A stretch of DNA of 64,000 nucleotides. Source: Planctomycetota bacterium (GTDB lineage: Bacteria > Planctomycetota > Uabimicrobiia > Uabimicrobiales > Uabimicrobiaceae). The notes under the pieces were generated by a model that saw nothing but the letters and a program-made list of their open reading frames with translations, was not told where the DNA came from and searched no databases. Below, piece by piece: positions 1 to 9,136 of this stretch. Position numbers and translations under genes: made by a program. Position 1 is the first letter of the stretch; each line of letters begins with the position of its first letter. The stretch covers positions 124,001 through 188,000 of the forward strand of contig JAJDCR010000024.1 in assembly GCA_029260735.1 (NCBI GenBank). Reading direction: 5' to 3'.

Positions 1-838
1 AGTTATTGTGATGCAAATGAAGTTCTCGAAGCTCTTTCCAATGAGAAATGCTTTCAGGAAGGTTTTCTAAGAGATTATTTTGTAAATATACTTTTTCTAA
101 TTTAGAAAGGTTTCCTATTTCGGAAGGTATCACTCTAAGCTTATTTTTAGAAAGGATAAGTTCTTTGAGTTGCTCTAGTTTACAAATACTTAGAGGTAAG
201 GAGGTAAGAACATTTTTATGTAAGGAAAGTATTTGCAAGTTTTCCCACTGATCTATTGTCTCAGGTAAAGCGGCCAGTTTATTATCTGATAGTTCCAAGG
301 AGCGTAAATTCTTCCAATCGCTAGCAGAAGGAAGGTTTTTTAGTTGGTTATTACTCAAATCTAAATCAACTAAACGACTCCATCCTTTGGGCATTTCAGG
401 AATCTGAGAGAGAATATTTCCTTGGGCATAGATTTTTTTTAGTTTGCTAAGATTTCCTATTTCTTTGGGAAGCTCTTCTAGCAAATTTCCCGATAAATTT
501 AAAACTTGCAGAGAAGAAAGCTCTCCTAGCTCTTTTGGTAAGCAAACCAAACGATTATTACTTAACCTTAGATCTTCTAAGTTTTTGAGAGAGCCAATCC
601 AAGAAGGAAGCTTTGCAATTTGATTGCCATCTAAATAAACCGCTTTCCAGGACAGAGAGTTAGAAGCTAAAGCAGAAGGAAAGGTTTTTCTTTCTTCCTC
701 TGGGTGGAAAAAAGAAGAAGATGAAAATGCTCTATTCTCACACCCTCCCAATATTCCAACTAAGCCAAAGAAAAAAAGAATCCAGAATCCAGAATTAAGT
801 TGTGAACGCAACGCAGTCCAATAAAATTTCTTTTCCAC
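1..838 (-). CDS. Leucine-rich-repeat lipoprotein, C-terminus beyond window edge
   Basis: The minus strand reads open for 279 codons from a GTG at 838 to the window edge, so the C-terminus is missing. AGGAG lies seven bases before the GTG, which supports this start. Residues 17-33 form a hydrophobic stretch ending in a lipobox (LVGILGGC, lipidated Cys33). From about residue 70 there are roughly nine bacterial-type leucine-rich repeats of the pattern LPxxIGxLxxLxxLxLxxN. Such repeats form a curved surface used for protein binding; the partner is unknown. The predicted location is a membrane anchor facing the periplasm or outside. It is the last visible member of a minus-strand run with topB and the kinases. 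The lipoprotein and LRR assignments are clear; the biological role is not. Confidence 0.85.
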   Translation of the reverse strand, partial: MEKKFYWTALRSQLNSGFWILFFFGLVGILGGCENRAFSSSSFFHPEEERKTFPSALASNSLSWKAVYLDGNQIAKLPSWIGSLKNLEDLRLSNNRLVCLPKELGELSSLQVLNLSGNLLEELPKEIGNLSKLKKIYAQGNILSQIPEMPKGWSRLVDLDLSNNQLKNLPSASDWKNLRSLELSDNKLAALPETIDQWENLQILSLHKNVLTSLPLSICKLEQLKELILSKNKLRVIPSEIGNLSKLEKVYLQNNLLENLPESISHWKELRELHLHHNN

Positions 839-1006
839 GAAGATGCTCCTGATTACGTGAAATAGATCTCAAAATCTGTTTCCTGGAAACTATTCCATTC
901 CCCTCTTGATAAACGGGAATATCACTTACCACCCAAGGAGTTCCATCACGAGGGCATCTAAATAAGTACTATGCCCAGAATCATGACAATGTCCCAAACA
1001 TTTTTT

Positions 1007-3079
1007 TTAATCCTCTTTTTTCTTATCCAAAGCTGCTTTCAATAAATCCCCTAGATTTGTTCCAATATTCCCCTTATCGCTATATTTGGAAATCAAAGCT
1101 TTGCTTTGCCGTTTTTCCTGACGCAATGACCTTTTATCAAAAATATCGACCGATTTTTCTGATTGCCGATGCCCACAAGCTCGGTCAGGGCAAACAAGAG
1201 TTACCCCCTTTTTAGAATTCATGGTTAGCATAAATTGACGACACAAAGGGCATTTTGTTTTACTAATATTATCTGCTTCAAAGCTAGAAGTACTGACTTT
1301 GACCGCTTGGACTAAGGAAATAGTATTTTCCCGAATATCCTCCATAAAAGCTTTACGGCTCTCTTTTCCTTTAGAGATGTCATTTAAACGTCGTTCCCAT
1401 TTGGCGGTAAGTTCTGGGGATCTTAAGGTCTCTGGAACGAGTTCAACAATCTGTTTTCCCTTAGACGTGGGTAAGATTTGCTTGCCTCTTCTCTCCATAT
1501 AGTTGTTGTAGAAAAGCTTTTCTAAAATTTCCGCTCGCGTAGCAGGGGTTCCTAAACCACCTTGCTTAATAGACTCCTTCAGCTTTTCATTTTGAATAAA
1601 ACGAGAGGGGTTTTCCATTGCTCCTAAGAGAGATGCTTCGGTATAGCGGGGGGGAGGATCGGTTTTTCCTTGCTCTAATCGAATTTTTTTCACTAACGCC
1701 AAGGTTCCCTCTTTGTATTGCCCCAAGGTTTGCTCTGGTAACTCTTCCACATTAGTTTCATCATCGGACAAAGACACACTCGTTACTTCTCTCCACCCTA
1801 AACTTCGAACAAATTTTCCTCGAGAATAAAAGCGGTGGGAGTCAATTTTTGTGACAAGAGTTAATTGATCGTATTGATAAGGAGGATACAATATCGCTAA
1901 AAAACGCTTAGCGATTAAGTCGTAAATTTTTCTTTCTTCACTACTTAAGTTCTCTAATTTAAGAGGTTGCTCAGTGGGAATAATGGCATGATGGTCGCTT
2001 ACTTTATGATTGTCGACAAATCTTTTTCCTGGTTTCAAAGGATTTTCCAAAATTTTTTGAGCAAACTTCAAGTAAGGAGCTTGATTCATCGCCTGAAGCC
2101 GTCCTTGCAAGGTCGGCACCATATCTTCGGTAATATGCCGTGAGTCTGTTCGAGGATAGGTTACAAGCTTGTGTCTTTCATACAAAGCCTGAAGTAAAGA
2201 GAGGGTTTTTTTAGCCGAATAGCTATAGCGTCGATTGGCATCTCTTTGCAGCTCGGTAAGATCATAAGCTAAAGGAGCAGGTTCTTTCTTTAGCTGGCTT
2301 TTGACTTCCTCAATCGTGGCGGATTTGTCTTTGATTTGTTCTCTAATTTTTTCCGTTTTTGGACAGTCAAATATTCGCCCATTTCCACTTTTATCCCGCC
2401 AACTTCCAAAGTATCCGTCAAAATCTACTCGAACAGTCCAGTAAGGAACAGGAATGAACTGAGCAATTTCTTGCTCTCTTTTAACCACCATGTACAAAGT
2501 AGGAGTTTGCACTCTTCCGGCATTCAACTGAGCTTCAAATTTACAAGTCAATGCTCTGGTTACATTCATTCCAATGAGCCAATCCGCTTCACTACGACAA
2601 ACGGCCGCCTGATACAAGTTTTCAAAATCTTTACCCGGACGAAGATTTTGAAAACCTTCTCGAATCGCTTGGTCTGTTTGAGAAGAAATCCATAAACGCG
2701 AGCAAGGCTTTTTCCAACCAACCGCTTTCATGACCCAACGTGCAACCAGCTCTCCTTCTCGCCCGGCATCTGTTGCAATAACCAAGTGGCTAACGTCAGA
2801 ACGTTTCATTAGGTCTCGAACCACCCTAAATTGGTGGGAAGTTTTTGGCATAACTCGAACTTCCATTTTTTTAGGAAGCATAGGAAGATCCTCTATCTCC
2901 CAATTACGATAACGTTTATCATAATCATCTGGGTCAGCTAGAGAAACTAAATGTCCCAACGCCCAAGTAACAATATATTTAGCCCCCTCACAGTATCCTT
3001 TTCCTTTGGGAGAGCATTGCAATACACGAGCGATCTCTTTTCCTACACTAGGTTTTTCTGCTAAAACAATCGACTTCAT
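1007..3079 (-). CDS. topB: DNA topoisomerase III (type IA)
   Basis: The 690-residue protein has the full type IA layout: an N-terminal TOPRIM domain (Glu8 in LAEKPS, and DAGREGE at 104-110), the toroidal gate domains, and the catalytic tyrosine in VTYPRTDSR (Tyr308), which forms the covalent link to DNA. The C-terminus carries one four-cysteine zinc ribbon (CPLC...CPDRAC). One ribbon and the start MKSIVLAEKPSVG favour TopB over TopA, which normally has several zinc fingers. It decatenates DNA and relaxes negative supercoils at single-stranded sites. The gene sits 27 bp downstream of the CxxC-rich secreted protein on the same strand and is probably co-transcribed with the signalling block, with no obvious functional link. 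Confidence 0.95.
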   Translation of the reverse strand: MKSIVLAEKPSVGKEIARVLQCSPKGKGYCEGAKYIVTWALGHLVSLADPDDYDKRYRNWEIEDLPMLPKKMEVRVMPKTSHQFRVVRDLMKRSDVSHLVIATDAGREGELVARWVMKAVGWKKPCSRLWISSQTDQAIREGFQNLRPGKDFENLYQAAVCRSEADWLIGMNVTRALTCKFEAQLNAGRVQTPTLYMVVKREQEIAQFIPVPYWTVRVDFDGYFGSWRDKSGNGRIFDCPKTEKIREQIKDKSATIEEVKSQLKKEPAPLAYDLTELQRDANRRYSYSAKKTLSLLQALYERHKLVTYPRTDSRHITEDMVPTLQGRLQAMNQAPYLKFAQKILENPLKPGKRFVDNHKVSDHHAIIPTEQPLKLENLSSEERKIYDLIAKRFLAILYPPYQYDQLTLVTKIDSHRFYSRGKFVRSLGWREVTSVSLSDDETNVEELPEQTLGQYKEGTLALVKKIRLEQGKTDPPPRYTEASLLGAMENPSRFIQNEKLKESIKQGGLGTPATRAEILEKLFYNNYMERRGKQILPTSKGKQIVELVPETLRSPELTAKWERRLNDISKGKESRKAFMEDIRENTISLVQAVKVSTSSFEADNISKTKCPLCRQFMLTMNSKKGVTLVCPDRACGHRQSEKSVDIFDKRSLRQEKRQSKALISKYSDKGNIGTNLGDLLKAALDKKKED

Positions 3080-3106
3080 AAACTTAACTCTTTTATCTAT
3101 TATCTA

Positions 3107-5098
3107 TTATTTTTTTTCCATAACCTTAGGTAAGGCCTTACCTAAATAGGTGCTTGTTTTTCCACGTTCTTGCCACTCTGCCGCTAAAATTACGATATCA
3201 ATTTCTGCTTGGACTCCCAAGAGAGTCTCCTTTTTTTTGTAAGCCCATCGAATTTTTTTAATTTTATAGTACAGAGTAATCTGGGCCTGAGATTTTTTTT
3301 CCCAACCTCGTTTTTTAAAATCATTCTCTGATAGAGTGCTATTCGCTTTAATTTCAATATCTAGTTGATCTGAATGAAGGTGAGAAAATATAAATCGAAA
3401 ACCCGTTTTTTCTAAGCTCCAAAAAGATTTTTCAGATTTTCTTGAGGGGAAAAAGGTCGTCCTGTAAATTTTTTCATCGTCTCTTCGCACAGAGCTATCC
3501 AGGCGCTGAAAGTAGCCCAACCAATCTCCTACTTGCAAATTTTTTGCTTGTTTTTTAATGCGACTGAGAGAAGGAATATGAACAGGGGGTGAATGGGGGC
3601 TCAAAGCTTTTTTGCTTCTTTGACTAATCCAACGGCCATTGTGGAAAACTATCTTGTTTTCCGCTGGCCACCAAGTTTTTATATCTGGTAGAGTATTCGT
3701 CTCTTTGATTAATTCAAGCTGAGCAATACTACTGGAATCCTGGAAACGTTTTTCCTCTTCTAACTTGGCCAGAAGAGATCGCAGCTCGGAGTTTACATTG
3801 TCCAAATCATTTTGGCTTCCTGTTTTGTTGTAAAAACGTCCCTTTCCTTCACAACGATGGCAGTCCGACCAACCTTGTCCAATCTGAATAGAAGAGAATC
3901 CCCCTACTTTCACAGGACATTGAGAGCAGGCGAGAATGCCTAGACTACGACAAGTCTCGCAGTCTACATAGTTCGCTACTCCCTTGCTAAAACGGCGTAC
4001 CTTGCCCTTTCCGCTGCATGTAGAGCAAAGATGAAACCCCTGTCCTTGGCAACGTCTGCAAATATCTATTTTCTTATTCTGACAACTAGAGCAGATCGGA
4101 TTTTGACGGCGCGTTTCATATGATTCTTTTACTCCTAGCCCAAAACATGTGGGACAAGTAAGCTTCCCTGAGGAAGAGCGATAGCGACAAGTAGGACAAG
4201 AAATAATCCCTTGCTCTCGACAAACCACACAGGAAATATTACTGTTTTTGCCATTAATAGAAACCCGATGGAATTTACTTCCTCGGCAAGAGGGACAAGC
4301 TATGCTACCTTCTCCCCGACATTTTGTACAGTTGATAACTTTACTTCCCTGACAACGAGAGCACACATCTCCCATTCCCAGGAGTTTATTTGCTAACATA
4401 CCGGAGATTTCTCCCAGATATAGAACTTCTTCTTGGTAAGAAGTAGAAAATCTTTTCCAGAGAAAAGTGCTTCGAGGAATATTTTTCCGTATTTGGTAAG
4501 CAGCTAAATATTCTCTTTGGAGCAAACGCGAGAGAAAAAGAATGACTTGCTCTCGGCGGTCTTCAATTACCCCACCAAAACTCTGGGCACTTTTTTTATA
4601 TTCCTTCAGGATTTTTTCATTTTTAGGGTTATACCACAAAGCCATTTGCCATAAATAGTAGCGTTTCTCAACATCTTCCGTTAAGCTGGCCAAGTAAGCA
4701 CAAGACTCTCCACGTAAAATATTATCCTCCAAGATAACATGCCCCCAAAGTTTCTTTGCCAAAGTATTCATCTTTTTTCGATGACAAAACAGGGCTAAAT
4801 CATGATAGTCTTCGGTTACTTTTGGATGAAGAGCCTCTAATTTCTTCACAAGAAATTCGGCCTGAGATTTTTTCTTTCTTCTAGAGATTATCTGCTTCTT
4901 TGTAACTCTTCTTTTTTGAAAATTTCCCTCTTTATCCATAACAATAAGATCCAGAGTTTTTGCATTCTCAGCCGAGACATATCCTTCCAGCTTAAGGCCA
5001 CTTTGGAGAGCTAGTTCATCCGCCTCTAGAGACAGGAAGAGAAAAAGTCCACTGAAAAGTAAACTTCCTAAGATAATCTTGTTCGTCTTCTCTTTCAT
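3107..5098 (-). CDS. Secreted protein with 12 CxxC zinc-binding motifs (DnaJ-like cysteine repeats)
   Basis: The 663-residue protein starts with a hydrophobic signal segment (about residues 7-26). Residues 27-240 are charged and probably helical. Residues 246-416 hold twelve CxxC motifs, many as CxxCxGxG, the pattern of the DnaJ zinc-finger domain, but with no J domain and far more copies. In DnaJ these pair up to bind zinc and aid protein binding or thiol exchange. The C-terminal third has no motif I recognise. The gene lies 9 bp downstream of the large TPR kinase and is very likely in its operon, so it may act in an envelope process that the kinase senses or controls; that is inference. The export signal with so many cysteines implies either metal binding or disulfides outside the cytoplasm. 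Confidence 0.75.
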   Translation of the reverse strand: MKEKTNKIILGSLLFSGLFLFLSLEADELALQSGLKLEGYVSAENAKTLDLIVMDKEGNFQKRRVTKKQIISRRKKKSQAEFLVKKLEALHPKVTEDYHDLALFCHRKKMNTLAKKLWGHVILEDNILRGESCAYLASLTEDVEKRYYLWQMALWYNPKNEKILKEYKKSAQSFGGVIEDRREQVILFLSRLLQREYLAAYQIRKNIPRSTFLWKRFSTSYQEEVLYLGEISGMLANKLLGMGDVCSRCQGSKVINCTKCRGEGSIACPSCRGSKFHRVSINGKNSNISCVVCREQGIISCPTCRYRSSSGKLTCPTCFGLGVKESYETRRQNPICSSCQNKKIDICRRCQGQGFHLCSTCSGKGKVRRFSKGVANYVDCETCRSLGILACSQCPVKVGGFSSIQIGQGWSDCHRCEGKGRFYNKTGSQNDLDNVNSELRSLLAKLEEEKRFQDSSSIAQLELIKETNTLPDIKTWWPAENKIVFHNGRWISQRSKKALSPHSPPVHIPSLSRIKKQAKNLQVGDWLGYFQRLDSSVRRDDEKIYRTTFFPSRKSEKSFWSLEKTGFRFIFSHLHSDQLDIEIKANSTLSENDFKKRGWEKKSQAQITLYYKIKKIRWAYKKKETLLGVQAEIDIVILAAEWQERGKTSTYLGKALPKVMEKK

Positions 5099-5107
5099 TG
5101 AGGACTC

Positions 5108-8100
5108 CTAGAAACCTATTTCTTTCATAATAACAATCCGCTGTAAGTTTTCCTGAATGAAGCGAATATCTTGATAAATTTGTTCGAGTAAACTTCTTGC
5201 CTGGCTTCTACCTTCTTTGTATTCTCCATAGGTGTTTTTTAGTTCCTCAGCCAAAATTTCCGAATAGCGATAGCGAGAAACAGAAAATAAAATTTCTCCG
5301 ATAGTCTTATATAATAAAGCCCAATCTTGATACGGGGAAGAAGAAAAAGCCATGCCTCGTAAATTATTTTCCGCTAGCTCTTGGTATGTTTCTCCTTCAT
5401 CTAAGAAAGTCAAGATGTGGATTACTCCTTGGAGAATCATTTTCGCCTTTTCTGATCCTGATTTTTCTTTTAACTTTTTTGTATACTCTTTTTCCCAAGA
5501 AGAAAGTTTTTTTCTTTTTTCAGGAGGAAGTTGCCCCAACAAGAAAATTTTCCACTCCGGCCAACGGAATAATATGCTTTCCTCTAGTATAGATAAAAAT
5601 CTTTGCCCATCTTCTTCAGCCAAGGCTTCCTTCTCAAACAAAATTCCACCTGAGCGAATTTTCTTTTGAGGATAGTCTACACTCCGAAAACTGGCGAGAA
5701 CCTTTTTTCCTTCTTCCTCTTCATTATTGGCTAGCTTTATTAAAGCAGATAAAGCTCGATCTTGGGCGACCAATCGAGCAATGGAGTTAGGTGTTTTCTG
5801 AGGAAACTCAGACAAACTTCTCAAAAAATTGGATTGGAGAACGGGACTTCCTTTTTCCCAAACACGGAGAAGTAACTTAGCCTGCTCAGCATATAAACTG
5901 CTTTTCCTAGACTGACACTGCTTTAAATAAGTTTTTGCTAAATCAAGGAAACCTACCTTTAAATATAGTTTAGCCAGGTAATACTCTGCTTCTGAGTTAG
6001 GCGATAGTTCCTGTGACTGATGCAAAACTTCCATCGCAGTGTGATAGTGATTACCTTGAAACAAAAGGTAGCCTAAATAGTTGAGTAGCACCTGAGAGAT
6101 GGGGTACAAGGCAACCCCTTCACGACAAACCAAAATAGCTTGAGACGGCTCTCCCTCATGGTTTAATATTTGGGCCTTTAAAACCCATTTTTGATCAGAC
6201 TCAGGAGACTCTTCTAGAATACGACGAGCTTGAGAGAGTTTACTTAAGGCAATACAGGATTCTACAAAATAGAAAGAAACTTGAGGGGAAGCTTCTTTCT
6301 TCAAAAGATTTTCGGACAATTTATATAACTCTCGCCATTTTGAAAAATGGCGCAATAAGGGCAGTAACTCGCGAATAGCTTCTTGGTTGTCTGGCTGCAC
6401 TTTGATAATTTCTTGGTAGCTCTCTAAAGCCCTCGTATAAGAGGAAGCCTCTTTGTGCATTTTGCCTAATAAATTTAAAGCATATAGACTAATCGTAGGA
6501 TTTCTTTCTTTGTTTTCCTCTTGGATTTTACTCAAAGCAAAACTTTTTTCTTCGTAATCGACGTTTAGTTCTTTCTTACTTTTCAACCATAAATCCAGCA
6601 AATTTGTTTCTTTGAGGTCGCTACTTTCTGGAAGTATTCTCTCTAGACAAAGTACGATACTCTTATGTTCTTCTAAATTTCGATATAAATCTAAAAGGAG
6701 ATAAAGTGTACCAACAGAAAAACTTAGTTGATTCAATTTTTCGTAGGAAGAAATAGCTAGCCCCCATTTACCCAGCTTTTGATAAACTTGAGCCAAAAGA
6801 TTATACTCTAGCGCTTGAGGGTTCATTTCAATTGCTTTTTCTAAGGAAACCCGTGCTTGGCTATAGCTTTCTTGGTGAAAATACGCTTGCCCCAGTGCTG
6901 TATAAACCTCCCAGCTTACGGGATTGTCTTGAGCGAGTATGGGTTCAAGAGCCTGCTGAACTTCATTCCATAAAGAAAGTTGCTGAGCCGCTAAAGCAAA
7001 AAGGGTTAAGTATTCTTCTCCTTCCTTTTCCAAACTTTTCAAAATATCATAAGCAGCCTGATTTTTTTCCTGTTCCAAGTAAGCTCTGGCTAGCTCCTTT
7101 AAATATAGAGAATCTCTTTTGTAAGAGATCGCCCTTTCTAAGTACTCCACGCGCTGAGTAATACTAGAGGGGGTATTTCCTTTTTCCTGTCCTAATTGGT
7201 AAAAACGTTGGGCTTGCCAAGATTGATAAAAAAGAAAAAAGAAAAAAGAAAATCCCAAAAGGAAAACCGAAACAACAAAAGCATATTGCACAGGACGCCA
7301 TTTTCGAGATTTGGAAAACTCTGTGCGAATGGTTTGTCTATTTAGATTTCTCTCTTCCCATTCTTGCTCAGGAGCCGAAGGTGCTGCCAACTCTAAAGAA
7401 GAATTGAGATGATTTTCCTTCCGTTTTTTTTCTTCCTTTGCAAGATTATTTTCTTGCGCAGATATTGGCTCAGAAACAAAAGTAATTCTTGGCAAACGAG
7501 TATTGACTTCTGGTTTATGAGAAGGGTCTTCGTAGTTTCCATCAATGGCTGAAACTAGTTCTTGAGTTTTTTTTAGGCTGAGTTTTTTTGTTTGTTGACC
7601 ATCTCTATCTTTTTTCAGATCATCTTTAGAGCGGCGCAGAGTTTGTAAAGCCGCCGTATTTTTTTTTCGTTTCTTTAGCCGTTTCGTCTCACCTTGAATT
7701 AGTTTAACCTTTTCTTCTTTCATCAAAGGAATATTACTTTGTGTTTTTTCTTGAGGAGACCTATCCTGTTTTGGTAGGCGCATTTGAGTTTTATTAAAAG
7801 CCTCGTCTGTCGAGTAAAGAGAATCAAGGTCTTCTTGACTTTTTAAGGGCAAGTCTTGAGCCTGAGTAGGATCTATAAGCAGCGTATCGCCTATTTTAGA
7901 AGGGATAGGAAGGACTTCGTCCAAAAAAGAAGACTTCTTTGGGGATAAAGATGAGGCTATACGAATAGCAGAAGAGTCTTCTACAATATGATATTCAGTG
8001 AGAAAACGACGGAGTTCATTGGCCATCTCCAAAGCACTGGCGTAGCGTTTCTGTTTTTCTTTTGATAAAGCCTTTAGACAAATAGACTCGATTACTTTGT

Positions 8101-9064
8101 CTTCTATCGCCAAAGAAGAGTTTACAGAGGTCGGAGAAGGAATAGGTTCGACCAAAGTAGGATACATTAAACTAGTTCCACGAATTCCTGGAAAGGGAAG
8201 AGTTCCTGTTAAAATTTGGTAGAGAATAATACCCAAAGACCAAATATCACATCGGTGATCTACTTCTGTTGGACTTTTCCACTGTTCGGGAGCCATGTAT
8301 TCTGGAGTGCCCAAGAGAGAATTTGCAACCGTCATTCCTCCCTTCCCTTTTTTCACTATTCCAAAATCAGTTATTTTGGGAACCATATTTTTAGAGAAAA
8401 GAATATTGTCAGGTTTTAAATCGCGGTGAACCAAACCATGACAGTGAGCACAATGAAGACCTTCTGCCACTTGAATTAAAAAACGAATTCCTTGGGCTAA
8501 AGAAAAATTAGCTCCTTCCATGAAAGCAGAAAAAGAGCCTGCTGGCAAATACTCCATGATAAAGTAAGATTCTTGAGGATTAGCATAGTAAATAGTCACT
8601 ATGTTAAGGTGGTTGAGGGCAGCAATGGTTTTAATTTCTTGGTGAAATCTTCTTTTCTCTTGCTCTGACATTCCTAGTAAAATTTTACAGGCTTCCTGAC
8701 GAGACATGTTGCGGTTAAGCACACGCCAAACAATTCCTTGAGATCCATAGGAAATCATTTGAGCATAATCATATCCATCTGGTAAAAGAGGAAGGGAAGG
8801 GGAGGGGGCATCATCGGTCGATATATCGATGAGAGGTATCTCAATTTTTTCGCCACAGTCAGAACAATTCTGCTCTGATCCATGGGCTTCAAAAGGCCAA
8901 CTTGTGATTTTTCGGCAAGAGCAAACTACCTTAATCTCTTCTTCTGGTATAAAAGAAACAAAATCACCACAGAACTCACACCAAACATCTTTTATCTTTG
9001 GTCTTACTCTAAGAATATTTTCACATTCTGGACATATAATCTCAATTTTGGATGTTTCATCCAT
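5108..9064 (-). CDS. Zinc-ribbon / Ser-Thr protein kinase / transmembrane / TPR protein
   Basis: This is a 1318-residue receptor-like kinase. Residues 10-75 hold several CxxC pairs that look like two small zinc ribbons. A Hanks-type kinase domain spans about 100-355 with Lys127 (EACK), HRDLKPDN (213-220), DFG (233-235) and APEQW, so it should be active. A low-complexity basic linker follows, then one transmembrane helix (about 592-613), then an exported region from about 620 made of tetratricopeptide-like helical repeats. Such TPR sensors usually bind proteins or peptides outside the membrane. GGAG seven bases upstream supports the ATG. The gene lies 72 bp downstream of a second kinase with a closely similar catalytic domain and upstream of the CxxC protein, probably in one operon. 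The ligand and substrates cannot be read from the sequence. Confidence 0.9.
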   Translation of the reverse strand: MDETSKIEIICPECENILRVRPKIKDVWCEFCGDFVSFIPEEEIKVVCSCRKITSWPFEAHGSEQNCSDCGEKIEIPLIDISTDDAPSPSLPLLPDGYDYAQMISYGSQGIVWRVLNRNMSRQEACKILLGMSEQEKRRFHQEIKTIAALNHLNIVTIYYANPQESYFIMEYLPAGSFSAFMEGANFSLAQGIRFLIQVAEGLHCAHCHGLVHRDLKPDNILFSKNMVPKITDFGIVKKGKGGMTVANSLLGTPEYMAPEQWKSPTEVDHRCDIWSLGIILYQILTGTLPFPGIRGTSLMYPTLVEPIPSPTSVNSSLAIEDKVIESICLKALSKEKQKRYASALEMANELRRFLTEYHIVEDSSAIRIASSLSPKKSSFLDEVLPIPSKIGDTLLIDPTQAQDLPLKSQEDLDSLYSTDEAFNKTQMRLPKQDRSPQEKTQSNIPLMKEEKVKLIQGETKRLKKRKKNTAALQTLRRSKDDLKKDRDGQQTKKLSLKKTQELVSAIDGNYEDPSHKPEVNTRLPRITFVSEPISAQENNLAKEEKKRKENHLNSSLELAAPSAPEQEWEERNLNRQTIRTEFSKSRKWRPVQYAFVVSVFLLGFSFFFFLFYQSWQAQRFYQLGQEKGNTPSSITQRVEYLERAISYKRDSLYLKELARAYLEQEKNQAAYDILKSLEKEGEEYLTLFALAAQQLSLWNEVQQALEPILAQDNPVSWEVYTALGQAYFHQESYSQARVSLEKAIEMNPQALEYNLLAQVYQKLGKWGLAISSYEKLNQLSFSVGTLYLLLDLYRNLEEHKSIVLCLERILPESSDLKETNLLDLWLKSKKELNVDYEEKSFALSKIQEENKERNPTISLYALNLLGKMHKEASSYTRALESYQEIIKVQPDNQEAIRELLPLLRHFSKWRELYKLSENLLKKEASPQVSFYFVESCIALSKLSQARRILEESPESDQKWVLKAQILNHEGEPSQAILVCREGVALYPISQVLLNYLGYLLFQGNHYHTAMEVLHQSQELSPNSEAEYYLAKLYLKVGFLDLAKTYLKQCQSRKSSLYAEQAKLLLRVWEKGSPVLQSNFLRSLSEFPQKTPNSIARLVAQDRALSALIKLANNEEEEGKKVLASFRSVDYPQKKIRSGGILFEKEALAEEDGQRFLSILEESILFRWPEWKIFLLGQLPPEKRKKLSSWEKEYTKKLKEKSGSEKAKMILQGVIHILTFLDEGETYQELAENNLRGMAFSSSPYQDWALLYKTIGEILFSVSRYRYSEILAEELKNTYGEYKEGRSQARSLLEQIYQDIRFIQENLQRIVIMKEIGF

Positions 9065-9136
9065 TTAGTGGCTCCACATTTTTGCGATGAATAGGTCGGC
9101 GGCATTGAGGAATCATTCTCATCATGAAGATAAGAG

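Noticed and set aside
795..932. 45-codon minus-strand frame upstream of and overlapping the LRR lipoprotein start
   Set aside because: It begins with GTG without a ribosome binding site, overlaps the lipoprotein gene, and has no recognisable family, although its amino-acid composition looks protein-like.
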